Shown here in pieces: positions 55,300 to 64,000 of a stretch of 64,000 nt of DNA. This DNA is from Rhizomys pruinosus (Eukaryota; Chordata; Mammalia; Rodentia; Spalacidae), in the NCBI GenBank assembly GCA_009823505.1, contig VZQC01006589.1, positions 3,907,087-3,971,086 on the forward strand, written 5' to 3'. Numbering within the stretch: position 1 is the stretch's first letter; each line of letters begins with the position of its first letter. The notes beneath the pieces were generated by a model. That model ran no database searches. It was not told the DNA's origin and was given only the letters and a program-made list of their open reading frames with translations. Both the position numbers and the translations under genes were made by a program.

Positions 55300-55440
55300 C
55301 GGCTGTGGTGGTACATGCCATAAATCCTAGCAGAGGCAGGCAGATCTCTGTGAGTTCAAGGCCAGCTTGGTCTACAGAGTGAGTTCCAGGCCACCTGGGG
55401 CTACAGGGAGACCCTGTCTCAAAAAGACCAAAAAAAAAAG
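55300..55440 (+). mobile_element. B1 SINE, internally deleted
   Basis: B1 lacking CACTTGGGAGG, with A-tail. Confidence 0.88.
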
Positions 55441-55741
55441 TTGATCTCAGAAAAGATGGGAGCAGAAGAGAGACTGCTAGAGTCCAGAGAGAAGGGCTGA
55501 TGAAGGAAGGGTGAACAAGGGTTAATCAATGGCTACTAGATAAAAGTCATGAGAAAGTTCTAGTGTACTCCTGCATGACAGGGTGACCGTAGATGATGCA
55601 TGCTCTTGTCTAACCTGTATGTTGCAACAAAAGTTTAAAAGGTTTTGGAAAGTTTCTAAAAATGATTAATACTTAAGGAGAAAGATATGCTTACACTGAT
55701 TTCAGCACTACACTACATAGACAGGTATCCAAACATTGCTT
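55441..55741. other. No gene recognised
   Basis: Short interval between SINEs without a recognisable feature. Confidence 0.5.
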
Positions 55742-55927
55742 GGGCAGGGAGTGGTGGCACACGCCTTTAATCCCAACTCTGGAGGCAGAGGCAGGTGGAT
55801 CTCTGTGAATTCAAGGCCAGCCTGGTCTATATAGCAAGTTCTAGGTCAGCTGGGGCTACAAGGAGACCCTGTCTAAAAACACCAAAAAAAAACCCAAAAT
55901 AAAACCAAAAAACAAACAAACAAAAAA
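55742..55927 (+). mobile_element. B1 SINE with CAAA-rich tail
   Basis: Complete B1. CATTGCTTGG occurs before (about 55734) and after (about 55931), a likely target duplication. Confidence 0.93.
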
Positions 55928-55969
55928 CCCATTGCTTGGTTTCTATAAACATATTTGATTAAAAAAACC

Positions 55970-56181
55970 ATTTTATTTATTTTTATTTTATGTGTATGAG
56001 TGTATCACCTGCATATATGCAAATGCAGCCATGTCATGCCATGCCCTAGGGGTCAGAGAGGGCTTTGGATCCCCTGGAAGTACAGGACAGTTTTAACTGC
56101 CATGTGGATGCTGGGAATCGAACCAGGGTCCTCTGCAAGAGTAGCCAGTTGCTCTTAACTGATGAGCCATCTCTCCAGCCC
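55970..56181 (-). mobile_element. B2-like SINE
   Basis: Minus-strand copy ending GAGCCATCTCTCCAGCCCC. Confidence 0.9.
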
Positions 56182-56700
56182 CTGCCGTAGGCAGGCTGTC
56201 CTTGCCCCAGGGATTACCTCCATGCCCATGCACATATGGGCAGTACCAAATGGACTCTATGTGTGATATTGTTTTAAAAAGGACATGGAGTTGGGAAGTA
56301 GATTTGTTGGGGGTGTGTGAAAGTTGGAAAGAAGGAATGGAGGACTGGATATGACTAAACTACAATGTATAGACCTATGAATTTTTCAAATAATTTTTGA
56401 AAAAAGAACCCAGGCTACATCTAATTCTACAGGGGCCATTCTTGCCCATGACCCTGATGATAGTTTTCTGCTCTGTCTATCTGCTGGTCTAACTTTTCTG
56501 ATAGTGTGTAATGCTGACTAATTCCAATGGCAGGCTGGTAGAGAGATGTGTCCTTTTTCTTCATGACCAAAGGCAATCCATTAAGGGAAAGCTACGTGTT
56601 GCATTTTGAGTTTTAATCAAAGAAGAAACCATTAGTACCTTTGCTATATTTAAAACAAATGCAGGCTGTCCCAGGTTAAGGGAAGACCATTATCCTGCCT
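56182..56700. other. No gene; probable old repeat
   Basis: AAAGTTGGAAAGAAGGAATGG-type sequence suggests an old repeat; not identified. Confidence 0.4.
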
Positions 56701-57120
56701 ATTCTAGTTTCTCTTCAATTGCTGTGACAAAACACTCTGACCAAAACCAACTTGGGGAGGAAAGGGTTTATTTGGCTCACCACTCCTGGGTAACAATTCA
56801 TCACTTAGGGAGCCCAGCATAGGAACTCAGGGCAGGAACCTGGAGGCAGGAGCTAAGCACAGGCCATGGAGGAATGCTTCTTACTGGCTTGCTCCCCTGG
56901 CTCATGCCCAGCCTGCTTTCTTATACTGTACAGAAAAACCTGCCCAGGGGTGGCACCACCCATAGTGGTCTGGGTCCTCCCATATAACTCAACAATCAAG
57001 ACAATACTCCACAGATGTGGCCACAGTCCAGTCCAATGGAGCCAATTCCTCAATTGAGGCTCCCTCAACCTAGGTGTATCAACTTGACACTAAGCTATCC
57101 AGCACAACTGACCCCTTGTC
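56701..57120 (+). repeat. Rodent interspersed repeat, copy A
   Basis: TTCTAGTTTCTC start, GGGGAGGAAAGGGTTTATTTGG core, end ACTAAGCTATCCAGCACAA. A second copy lies at 58468-58818 in the same orientation. Confidence 0.75.
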
Positions 57121-57344
57121 AACTTGACACACAAAAAACATCAGTATTAAACCATCACCTTTCCATTTCTTGTCCCCAAGGTATGATGTTAACATTAATC
57201 ACAACATTAGACAGTACAACCTTAAAAGCCCCACAGTTCTTAAAAAGTCCAAATACTTAAAAGTTCACAGTTTGTTAAAAGTCTCTTAACTGTGGGCTCC
57301 TGTAAAATCCAAAACAAGTACTGTCTTATTTCTCTTTTTTTCTT

Positions 57345-57370
57345 AATTTTCTATTGGGCTTTTGTGCATT
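57345..57370 (-). mobile_element. L1 3' UTR fragment, left piece
   Basis: Short T-rich L1 3' end, split by the B2 at 57383 and resuming at 57630. Confidence 0.6.
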
Positions 57371-57382
57371 TCATACAATATT

Positions 57383-57629
57383 TCTTTTTTTTTTTTAATT
57401 TTATTTATTTCTGTATGTGTATGAATGTACTGTCTGCATGCAAGTTTGTGCACCCGTGTCGTGCAATGCCGCGGAGGTCAGAAGAGGGTCTCGGATTCCC
57501 CTGGGACTGGAGTTCTCCTGGAATTGGAGTTTCAGACGGTTCGGCCGCCATGTGGGTGCTGGGGATCGAACCCGGGTCCTCTGCAAGAGCGGTCGGCGCT
57601 CTTAACCGCTAGGCCATCTCTCCAGCCCC
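57383..57629 (-). mobile_element. B2 SINE, internal-duplication subtype, with TSD
   Basis: Flanked by TCATACAATATTTCTT at about 57371-57386 and 57630-57645. Little diverged. Confidence 0.96.
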
Positions 57630-57845
57630 TCATACAATATTTCTTAATCAAGTTTATGCCCATCCCCTCATTCATGCCCAACCCCCGTACTTGTGCATTC
57701 TGCCATACATGTTAAGTCCAGTCTTGTATCTTTTTCTCAAGTCTTTTTTTTTTTTTTTTTACTTTTTTGATGCAGAAGTTTACTGTCTGGGTAAGTTCTT
57801 TGAGCAAGTCTTTTTGTTGCTGTTTTTCCCTTTAATTTTTTTTTC
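57630..57845 (-). mobile_element. L1 3' UTR fragment, right piece
   Basis: Same family as 10560-10906 (TTCTGCCATACATGTTAAG, CTTGTATCTTTTTCT). Confidence 0.75.
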
Positions 57846-57856
57846 TCCAAAAAGCT

Positions 57857-58010
57857 CTGGGATCACCAGCTCCATCTCAGCATCTTGAGTGCTGGGATCA
57901 CAGGCTCCATCTCAGCATCTCGAGCCCTGGGATCTGGAGCTCTATCTCAGCATCTTGAGTGCTGGAATCTCAGGCTCCATCTTGGCATCTTGAGTCCTGG
58001 CATCCCAGGC
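57857..58010 (+). repeat. 35-bp tandem repeat, about 4.4 copies
   Basis: Units around CTGGGATCACAGGCTCCATC plus TCAGCATCTTGAGTG. Copies differ by several bases. Confidence 0.9.
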
Positions 58011-58467
58011 TTGTCTTATTTCAAAGGGAAGAATCAGACACACCTAAGTAAAACCTAAGTCCCAGAAGATTTCACCACAGTGATGCTTGTCTCTTGTTAC
58101 TTACAGCTGATTTTTCAGCCCCACCTAACCAGCATCAATGGCCATAGTATAACAAAGGTTTCACTTCAGGTTCTGGTCTCTTGTTACTTACAGAGGACTC
58201 TTCAACCCCAGCTGACTAGAACCCATAGATTCTTAATTTAAATATATCATATGAACAGCTCTGATGGTCTCTGCTTCCCCTTGAAGCTTCACAAACCAGG
58301 CCTCCATCACCTACAACTCTTTCAGCATAACTGTTCCAAGTTCACAGCAACAAACTTTAGACACTCAATGATTTTTCTAGCCCAAAGCTCCAAACACTTC
58401 CACAATCCTCCCCCGAAACACCAAGGTCAGGTCTGTCACAGCAATATGCCACTCTTGGCACCAATTA
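58011..58467. repeat. Rodent interspersed repeat, no gene
   Basis: Ends AGGTCAGGTCTGTCACAGC..CTTGGCACCAATTATG directly before copy B, a common arrangement of this rodent repeat. Confidence 0.5.
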
Positions 58468-58818
58468 TGTTCTAGTTTCTCATCACTTGCTGGGACAACA
58501 CACTCTGACCAAAACCAACTTGGGGAGGAAAGGGTTTGTTTGGCTCACATCTCCTGGGTCACAGTTCATCACTAAGGGAGCCCAAGGCAGGAGCTCAGGG
58601 CAGGAACCTGGAAGCAGGAGCTGGAGCACAGGCCATGGAGGAATGCTGTTTATTGGCTTGCTCATGCCCAGCCTGCTTTCTTATACTGTACATAGCAACC
58701 TGCTCAGGGATGGCACCACCCATAGTGGGCTGGGCCTCCCATATAACTCAGCAATCAAGACAATACTCCACAGATGTGGCCACAGGCCAGTCCAATGGAC
58801 ACTAAGCTAACAAGCACA
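58468..58818 (+). repeat. Rodent interspersed repeat, copy B
   Basis: Direct repeat of 56701-57120, slightly shorter at its 3' end. Confidence 0.75.
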
Positions 58819-58837
58819 TCCCCCTCCCATAAAGCAC

Positions 58838-58975
58838 ATTTTTTACAGGGTCTCTCTGTAGCCCCAGCTGTCCCGGAACTCCCTATGTAGACCAGGCTGG
58901 TCTTGAACTCCCAGAAGTCCACCTGCCTCTGCCTCCTGAGGGCTGGGATTAAAGGCATGCACCACCAAGCCCAGC
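58838..58975 (-). mobile_element. B1 SINE
   Basis: Minus-strand B1 with a short tail. Confidence 0.9.
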
Positions 58976-58999
58976 GAGACTTCTTAACACTCCTCAGCA

Positions 59000-59092
59000 T
59001 GGCAGGTCATAGTGTTACATGCCTTTAATCCCAGCACCTGGCACAGGCAGGTGGATCTCTAGGTTCCAGGCCAGCTGGGGCTATAGGGGAAA
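59000..59092 (+). mobile_element. B1 SINE, internally deleted
   Basis: Head and tail of B1 with the middle missing. Confidence 0.75.
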
Positions 59093-59985
59093 AAAGTATC
59101 TTAATCTCCCACAAGTCTATGATAACAGGAATACAGGACAAAGTCACCCTCTATAACAACAGCTTGTGCATGTGTACATAAGCATGGGCATGTGTGTGCC
59201 TGATTATGTATTCATAGGTAGAGCTTTTCATGTTCTGAATTTTGAACCATTTTAAGAAATGGGGGGAAGAACAGAAATGGAGGGAATATAGGAAAGCAAG
59301 GTAGTACAGGGCAGCCCTGCAGCAGCACTGCCTGCACTGGCCTGCTGGCCGGCAAAGCCTCCATATCACATAGCGATTTCTTCTTTGCTCTATCCCCAGT
59401 TCCATCATCTGGCTCACTACTGCGCCCAGCCGTTACTTCTTCCTCTCCATTATGAGCATTCTTATTCTCAGCATTACTTCTACTAAACTGGGGGAGGGGA
59501 GAGTTGCTAGAGATATTGCTAAAACTCTTTCCCTGGGGGAGAGATATAAACAAGGTCCACCCCCCTCCCAACACCCCAACTACAAACAATTCCACCGAAG
59601 ATCACCCTGGAGAACCAATGAGCAATGGGTGAAGGGTCACTTTCAGGGAGCACAGGTGCTGCCCCTAAGGCCACACTGGAAAGTCTTCATCCACCATGGA
59701 TAATGGCTTCCCCATAGCTGCAAAAATGAAGCCCCCCCTTAGAATTCCCCAGCCTGTATACTCCGCCCCTCTCCCACAGCATGTGCAGTTAGGGCTGAAA
59801 TGCCCACCGTAAGTTAGGAGGTGAGGCTGGATACACAGGCAAGAGTCCAGTGACTCTCTCTACCCCTCCTTCTATGCAGGGGGTGGGGAGGTCTGGGAGG
59901 ATAGGTCATCAGTCAACAGTGTGTAGATCGTTGGCAAGCTGCACAGCTGAGCTCGGGAAGGTGGTGTGTCTCAGACCCAGGACAG
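59093..59985. other. No gene recognised; retroelement-like
   Basis: A TATAAAC and a C-rich stretch near 59545-59575 hint at LTR-type DNA, but nothing firm. Overlapping ORFs of 83-127 codons are not recognisable. Confidence 0.4.
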
Positions 59986-60600
59986 ACTTATACAACACTC
60001 AACCCCTTCTTCCAACTCTCACATTCTTTCTGTCACCCTCCTCTGCAAGAGTCCCTGAGCCTTGGAGGGACTGACATGGATGTCTGTTTCCCAATCCAGC
60101 TAGGTACCATGTCCTTCAATTCCTTTTTGTTCCACCCCCATCTCCACAATGTGACGACTGGCAAGTCTCAGTGGTATCCTACTACAAAGCACCAATGAAG
60201 AGGAAGAAAACAGGAAGTGGAAAAAGCATGTGATGGACACTGTGGAGCTGACCTATGACTGTAAACACCAATGTTGGGAAGCACCTTATCCCACAGGTCA
60301 TTTAACAAGGCAGTAGCAGTTGCTTCTCCATTGGAGCCTATGACTTAGCCGTCACAAGCTTTTATCTAAGTTCCTAGTACAAGATATGAGTTCCCCCTGT
60401 GGCCTGGGCCTTATGTCCAATCCAAAAGCTAGTTCTAGCCTTAAACCCCTGCATCAGTACTACATAAGCTGGCATGTCTTGCCTACAGCCTTCACCATGA
60501 AGCATGCAGGTACAACAGGACAACTTTGGGTCTTAATTCTACTCAGCAACCTTCACACCTTTTGGCACTGCGAGAGCTAGCTCACAGGAAGAGGGACACT
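59986..60600 (+). mobile_element. L1-related old sequence, probable
   Basis: CCCTGAGCCTTGGAGGG, ATGGATGTCTGTTTC, CCCCCTGTGGCCTGGGCC and GGCATGTCTTGCC follow the order of an old rodent L1 3' region as I remember it. 63780-63930 may be a related piece in reverse. Confidence 0.45.
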
Positions 60601-61091
60601 TCTGGCTCAGTCCTAGTTTTATTTCTCCAAGCCCTGCAAACAAAATAGATATCTTCAGAAATAGGGTCTTACCATCTAGGTCTAGTATGCAACCAATGGG
60701 CATGGTTTAATAACCTTTATTCTTCTGGGAGTGACTCCCTGGTCAAAAGTCCTTGGGGGTGCAACACACCTCTGTTACAGGGGTTTTCATTTAACAATTG
60801 CATAGCTTCTGGGCCTTCTTACACCCCCTCCTGTGTTTAGGGCTTTCAGTTGTTGCTTCAACAACCCATTCTTTCTTCTGATTAACCCTGTTCTCATAGT
60901 GACAGAAGTTGGAAGCAGCATTGCAACTGAGGGTTGTCCTCAGCCTAGGTTTGCACATTAGTGCCTTGTCGCTATCAGTTCTCCATGAGGACCCATACAT
61001 GACAGAGTGGGGCAAAGTTCTTGATGGTGGCTTTACCTTTATTGTTCCTTTGCAGGAGGCTTGCATAAAATAAAGGCCATGGAGATGTCTT
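60601..61091. other. No gene recognised
   Basis: A 91-codon minus ORF (60791-61066) has no recognisable similarity. Confidence 0.45.
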
Positions 61092-61106
61092 CAGAAGTGA
61101 AGGCAT

Positions 61107-61396
61107 GGGCTGGAGAGATGGCCTAGCGGTTAAGAGCGCTGACCGCTCTTGCAGAGGACCCGGGTTCGATCCCCAGCACCCACATGGCGGCTGAGAACCA
61201 TCTGTAACTCCAATTCCAGGAGAACTCCAGTTCCAGGGGAATCCGAGACCCTCTTCTGACCTCCATGGCATTGCACGACACGGGTGCACAGACCTACATG
61301 CAGACAGTACATTCATAAAAATAAATAAATAAATATTAAAAAAAATAAATTATTGGAAAGCCTAATTTAATAAAAAAAAAAAAAAAAAAAAAAAAA
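61107..61396 (+). mobile_element. B2 SINE, internal-duplication subtype, with TSD
   Basis: Little diverged copy with a long A-rich tail ending in about 24 A bases. Flanked by AGAAGTGAAGGCAT and AGAAGTGAGGGCAT. Confidence 0.95.
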
Positions 61397-61410
61397 GAAG
61401 TGAGGGCATA

Positions 61411-62640
61411 CCTGCTGCCAGGAGCTCCATTCAATCTCCTTGCCAGTCCCAAGCAGAGCAGGTTGACTTATGCACGTGTCCCATCATAGAAGGGACATGC
61501 TGTTTCAGATAACCAAGGTGAGGCTGGTAATAGATTCCACGGGATGCAAAGCTTTATATACCACCAGCAACTGCTGTTCTAGGGACTCTTCAGCACCCCT
61601 AGGACTGGGATTCCCAACATTCTTACAGCTTCTAGGAGCCTCTATTCCCATTCCCACAAGTCTACAACAGCCTGGTCCTGTAATGCTAAAGACTGAACAA
61701 AGAGCCTTCCTGCATTTCCCTGCTGACCCCATTGGGGCTGGCTCAAGCTCCCCACCCTGCCCCGGGCCAAAGGAAGTAAGGCCCCACCCTCTCCTACTCT
61801 ACCAGCCAATTCCCTGCATCAGACAGGCCCTGAGTCAGCTCCTGGGCTGAGGTCACAGCTTTAGCCTCTCCATCACCAAAACTTGGCTTCTGGGGTCAGC
61901 TCTGGCTGGACAAACTGTCTCCACCTGTAGTGTACCCTTTCCCAGGAGAGGTACCCTGCTTAGTTTATGGGGAATCACTATCCCCCACCAGTGGGGGGGC
62001 AATCTTGATCTTCTGCACCTGTATTGTTTTAACATGCATGCCAACTCTGAACTATTCCTCAGGCTTTGAAACCTTCCAGAATTAGTGTAGAATTTGGTTT
62101 TCTGTCAGTTTTTTCCTTAGGAACTCGGGCTTGATAGAAATCTTGTCATATTTCCCTCTGAGTAACTCAAACAGACCTTTCTCTCTGCTTCCCCTTTTTC
62201 TTATCTCCTGTAGATAGCTTTAGCACTTCATGGACACACCTTACACACTGGTCTAAGTCACTTAGATCTGTCAAAGCCTTTCCCACTTTAAGATCCTGCC
62301 CCACTAAGGTACTCGGCAAAGCCACTAAGGCTCTGCACCAATCTCAAGGTCCCTGCTGAACCAAATGAACAGTCCTAGCTGGTCCAGTGAACTAGGCATC
62401 ATATATTGCTTTCCTCCTATCTAGTTCCCACAGTAGTGTGCCTGTCCTCACATCCTCTCTGATATACATGGGGACCTCCTTTGGTGATGACCGAGTATCT
62501 CTAATGGTGCATTTGAGCCAGCCTATCTGAGACTGGCTCCCCTTGTTATGCAGCCTGTGTCTCAAGGAGGGATGGTTTGTTATGTTGCTCATTTTCTCTG
62601 CTTCCCCAGTACTCAGACTGATCCCATCATCTCCTCCCTG
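61411..62640. other. No gene recognised
   Basis: ORFs of 126 codons (61470) and 85 codons (minus, 62392) resemble nothing I know and have no supporting context. Probably old repeat DNA. Confidence 0.45.
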
Positions 62641-62650
62641 TGGGCTCACT

Positions 62651-63771
62651 CTTTTTTTTTTTTAATTAGTTTTTATTGATGCTTTGTGCATTTCATACAT
62701 TTTTTCCAATTCAGTTCAGGCTTATTTCCCTTTCCCTCCCCCTCCCACCCCCACCCCATCCCAGATCATGCATTCTGCCATAACTGTCCTGCATCTTTCT
62801 CTCAGTTTTTTTTTTTTTCATTTTTAGCTATAAGTGATAATCCATGAGTACAAGCATCCTTCATGCAAAACCTATCTGCAGCCTGTTGTGCCCAAACACC
62901 TACAGCCCAACCATCAGTGGGGGTGACAGGTTGTTTGTTCAATCAAGTTGATCAAATGAGTGTCCAGCTAATTGTCTGTTTTCACCATTCACCCCAATCG
63001 CAGCCTTTACATTCTACCACGCCCCTCTTCCGCAGGTTGTTCCCTACTTAGAAAAGGGGCACAGTGTATGAGAGGGTAAAACAGTTCCACTCTTCTATGA
63101 CTGTTGACTTGGACTCATCTGGTCAATTCTGGCTGTTTCCTTTCATGGGCTGACATTTTGTCCAGGAATAACCTTTCGATCCTACTAATGAAGAACAAGC
63201 AATTAGATAAATAGGTATTTAAGAGCACACTAAAGTTATGGTAGGTTACTTTAGCATAGACACATATGTTGGTGATATGTTAATCGTAATTACATTTTCC
63301 CCCCTGTAAATATGACAGGTCTTACGTGGCTTATAACATCTCATAACACTGTAAGGATGTAAGCGTGTGGCATCAGCCATGGGGTATTTCTCCAAGAAGA
63401 GCCCAATAGCCAATTAGATGTGGGAATACAAGGCACAATGGCTGCCTCTGCTGCACTATTTTCCAGGCAGGTGAGGTGGTCGGTGCTGACGTTGAGTCTT
63501 GCTTGACTCAGGGAGCCCCATTTTTGCTTTATTGGTTTAGTGGCCTTTGGTAACACTCTCTGGCATTCCAGAGGCCATCTGTACACTTGCATGTGTGGTC
63601 TCAATACATCCCTCCCATGTTAACGTCAGGTCTTCGCAGCAGGGTCTTATTGCCTCCCTCCGTAGGTATCCCAACTAGGGCAGGAGCCCTTACCTTTTTT
63701 GGGGCCTTGGATCCCCTGCCAACATCACCTGGTAGAACATCCATTCTGATGTCAGAGCTCCTGTATTAATA
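62651..63771 (-). mobile_element. L1 3' UTR insertion with TSD
   Basis: 5'-truncated L1 in minus orientation: T-tail, reversed AATAAA (TTTTTATTGATG near 62674), C-rich polypurine complement (62735-62760), then the 3' UTR module. TGGGCTCACTCTT flanks it at about 62641-62653 and 63773-63785. Confidence 0.85.
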
Positions 63772-63785
63772 TATGGGCTCACTCT

Positions 63786-63955
63786 TATAGTGCCAGAAGG
63801 TGCTAAGATTGCTGGGGGGAATTAAAGCCAAAAGTTGTACTCAGCTGTGAAATCTGCACTCTTCATGGTGAAAACACCAGGCAAAATGTGCCAGCTTATG
63901 TAATAGCTGCACAAGTGGTAATGGATAGAATCAACCTTCTTTTAAATTTTTTTCA
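63786..63955. other. Probable old repeat, no gene
   Basis: Resumes the sequence interrupted at 62640. Confidence 0.4.
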
Positions 63956-63959
63956 TTTT

Positions 63960-64000
63960 TCAGGGCTATAGTCATAAAAACAGCCTGGTACTGGCACAAA
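63960..64000 (+). mobile_element. L1 ORF2 fragment at window edge
   Basis: CTATAGTCATAAAAACAGCC followed by TGGTACTGGCACAAA is a conserved L1 ORF2 block, also seen near 648-690. Confidence 0.8.

Noticed and set aside
61107..61180. tRNA gene at B2 heads
   Set aside because: The head is tRNA-derived and keeps promoter-like boxes, but it has no mature tRNA fold and continues into B2.

Overview
The window is nuclear DNA of a muroid rodent. It is packed with B1 and B2 SINEs whose tRNA-like heads (start GGGCTGGAGAGATGG) and 7SL-like bodies (GCCTTTAATCC, AGTTCAAGGCCAGCC) are diagnostic of mouse-like rodents, plus rodent L1 (LINE-1) remnants, endogenous retrovirus (ERV) pieces and processed pseudogenes. 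I cannot name the genus. Family names below were recognised by eye and not checked against a repeat library, and most repeat edges are good to about 5-20 bases.

Only one intact protein-coding gene is visible: Slc22a13 (organic anion transporter OAT10/ORCTL3), on the minus strand at 47515-51745. Ten exons with GT/AG borders and compatible phases give a 555-residue open frame. Its upstream flank has a TATA-like box and a near-consensus HNF1 palindrome. Intron 1 carries a decayed copy of part of exon 3.

Layout. 1-5440: degenerate L1 ORF2 followed by a long L1 3' UTR and a second older copy. 5440-12850: SINE-rich DNA. 12980-19745: an old minus-strand L1 broken up by at least ten later insertions, including a U6 snRNA-L1 chimera, several B1/B2 copies and a local tandem duplication. 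19750-28960: decayed LTR-like and other repeats, purine-rich tracts and SINEs. 28980-35110: an internally deleted gammaretrovirus-like ERV whose 5' leader holds a 2.7-kb array of about 103 copies of a 26-bp unit organised as 52-bp dimers. 35110-46500: old repeats, SINEs, two small tandem arrays and an RPL22 processed pseudogene. 47515-51900: Slc22a13 and its promoter. 52420-54750: L1 fragments forming a large inverted repeat that ends at an undetermined base. 54750-64000: paired rodent repeats, SINEs, and an L1 3'-UTR insertion with target-site duplications.

The least ordinary things are: a composite SINE in which a B2 head is fused to a B1 body at the same junction in four separate copies; the higher-order VNTR inside the ERV leader; the U6-L1 template-switch chimera; the exon-3 relic in Slc22a13; and the indel-only inverted repeat beside an N, which looks like an assembly problem.
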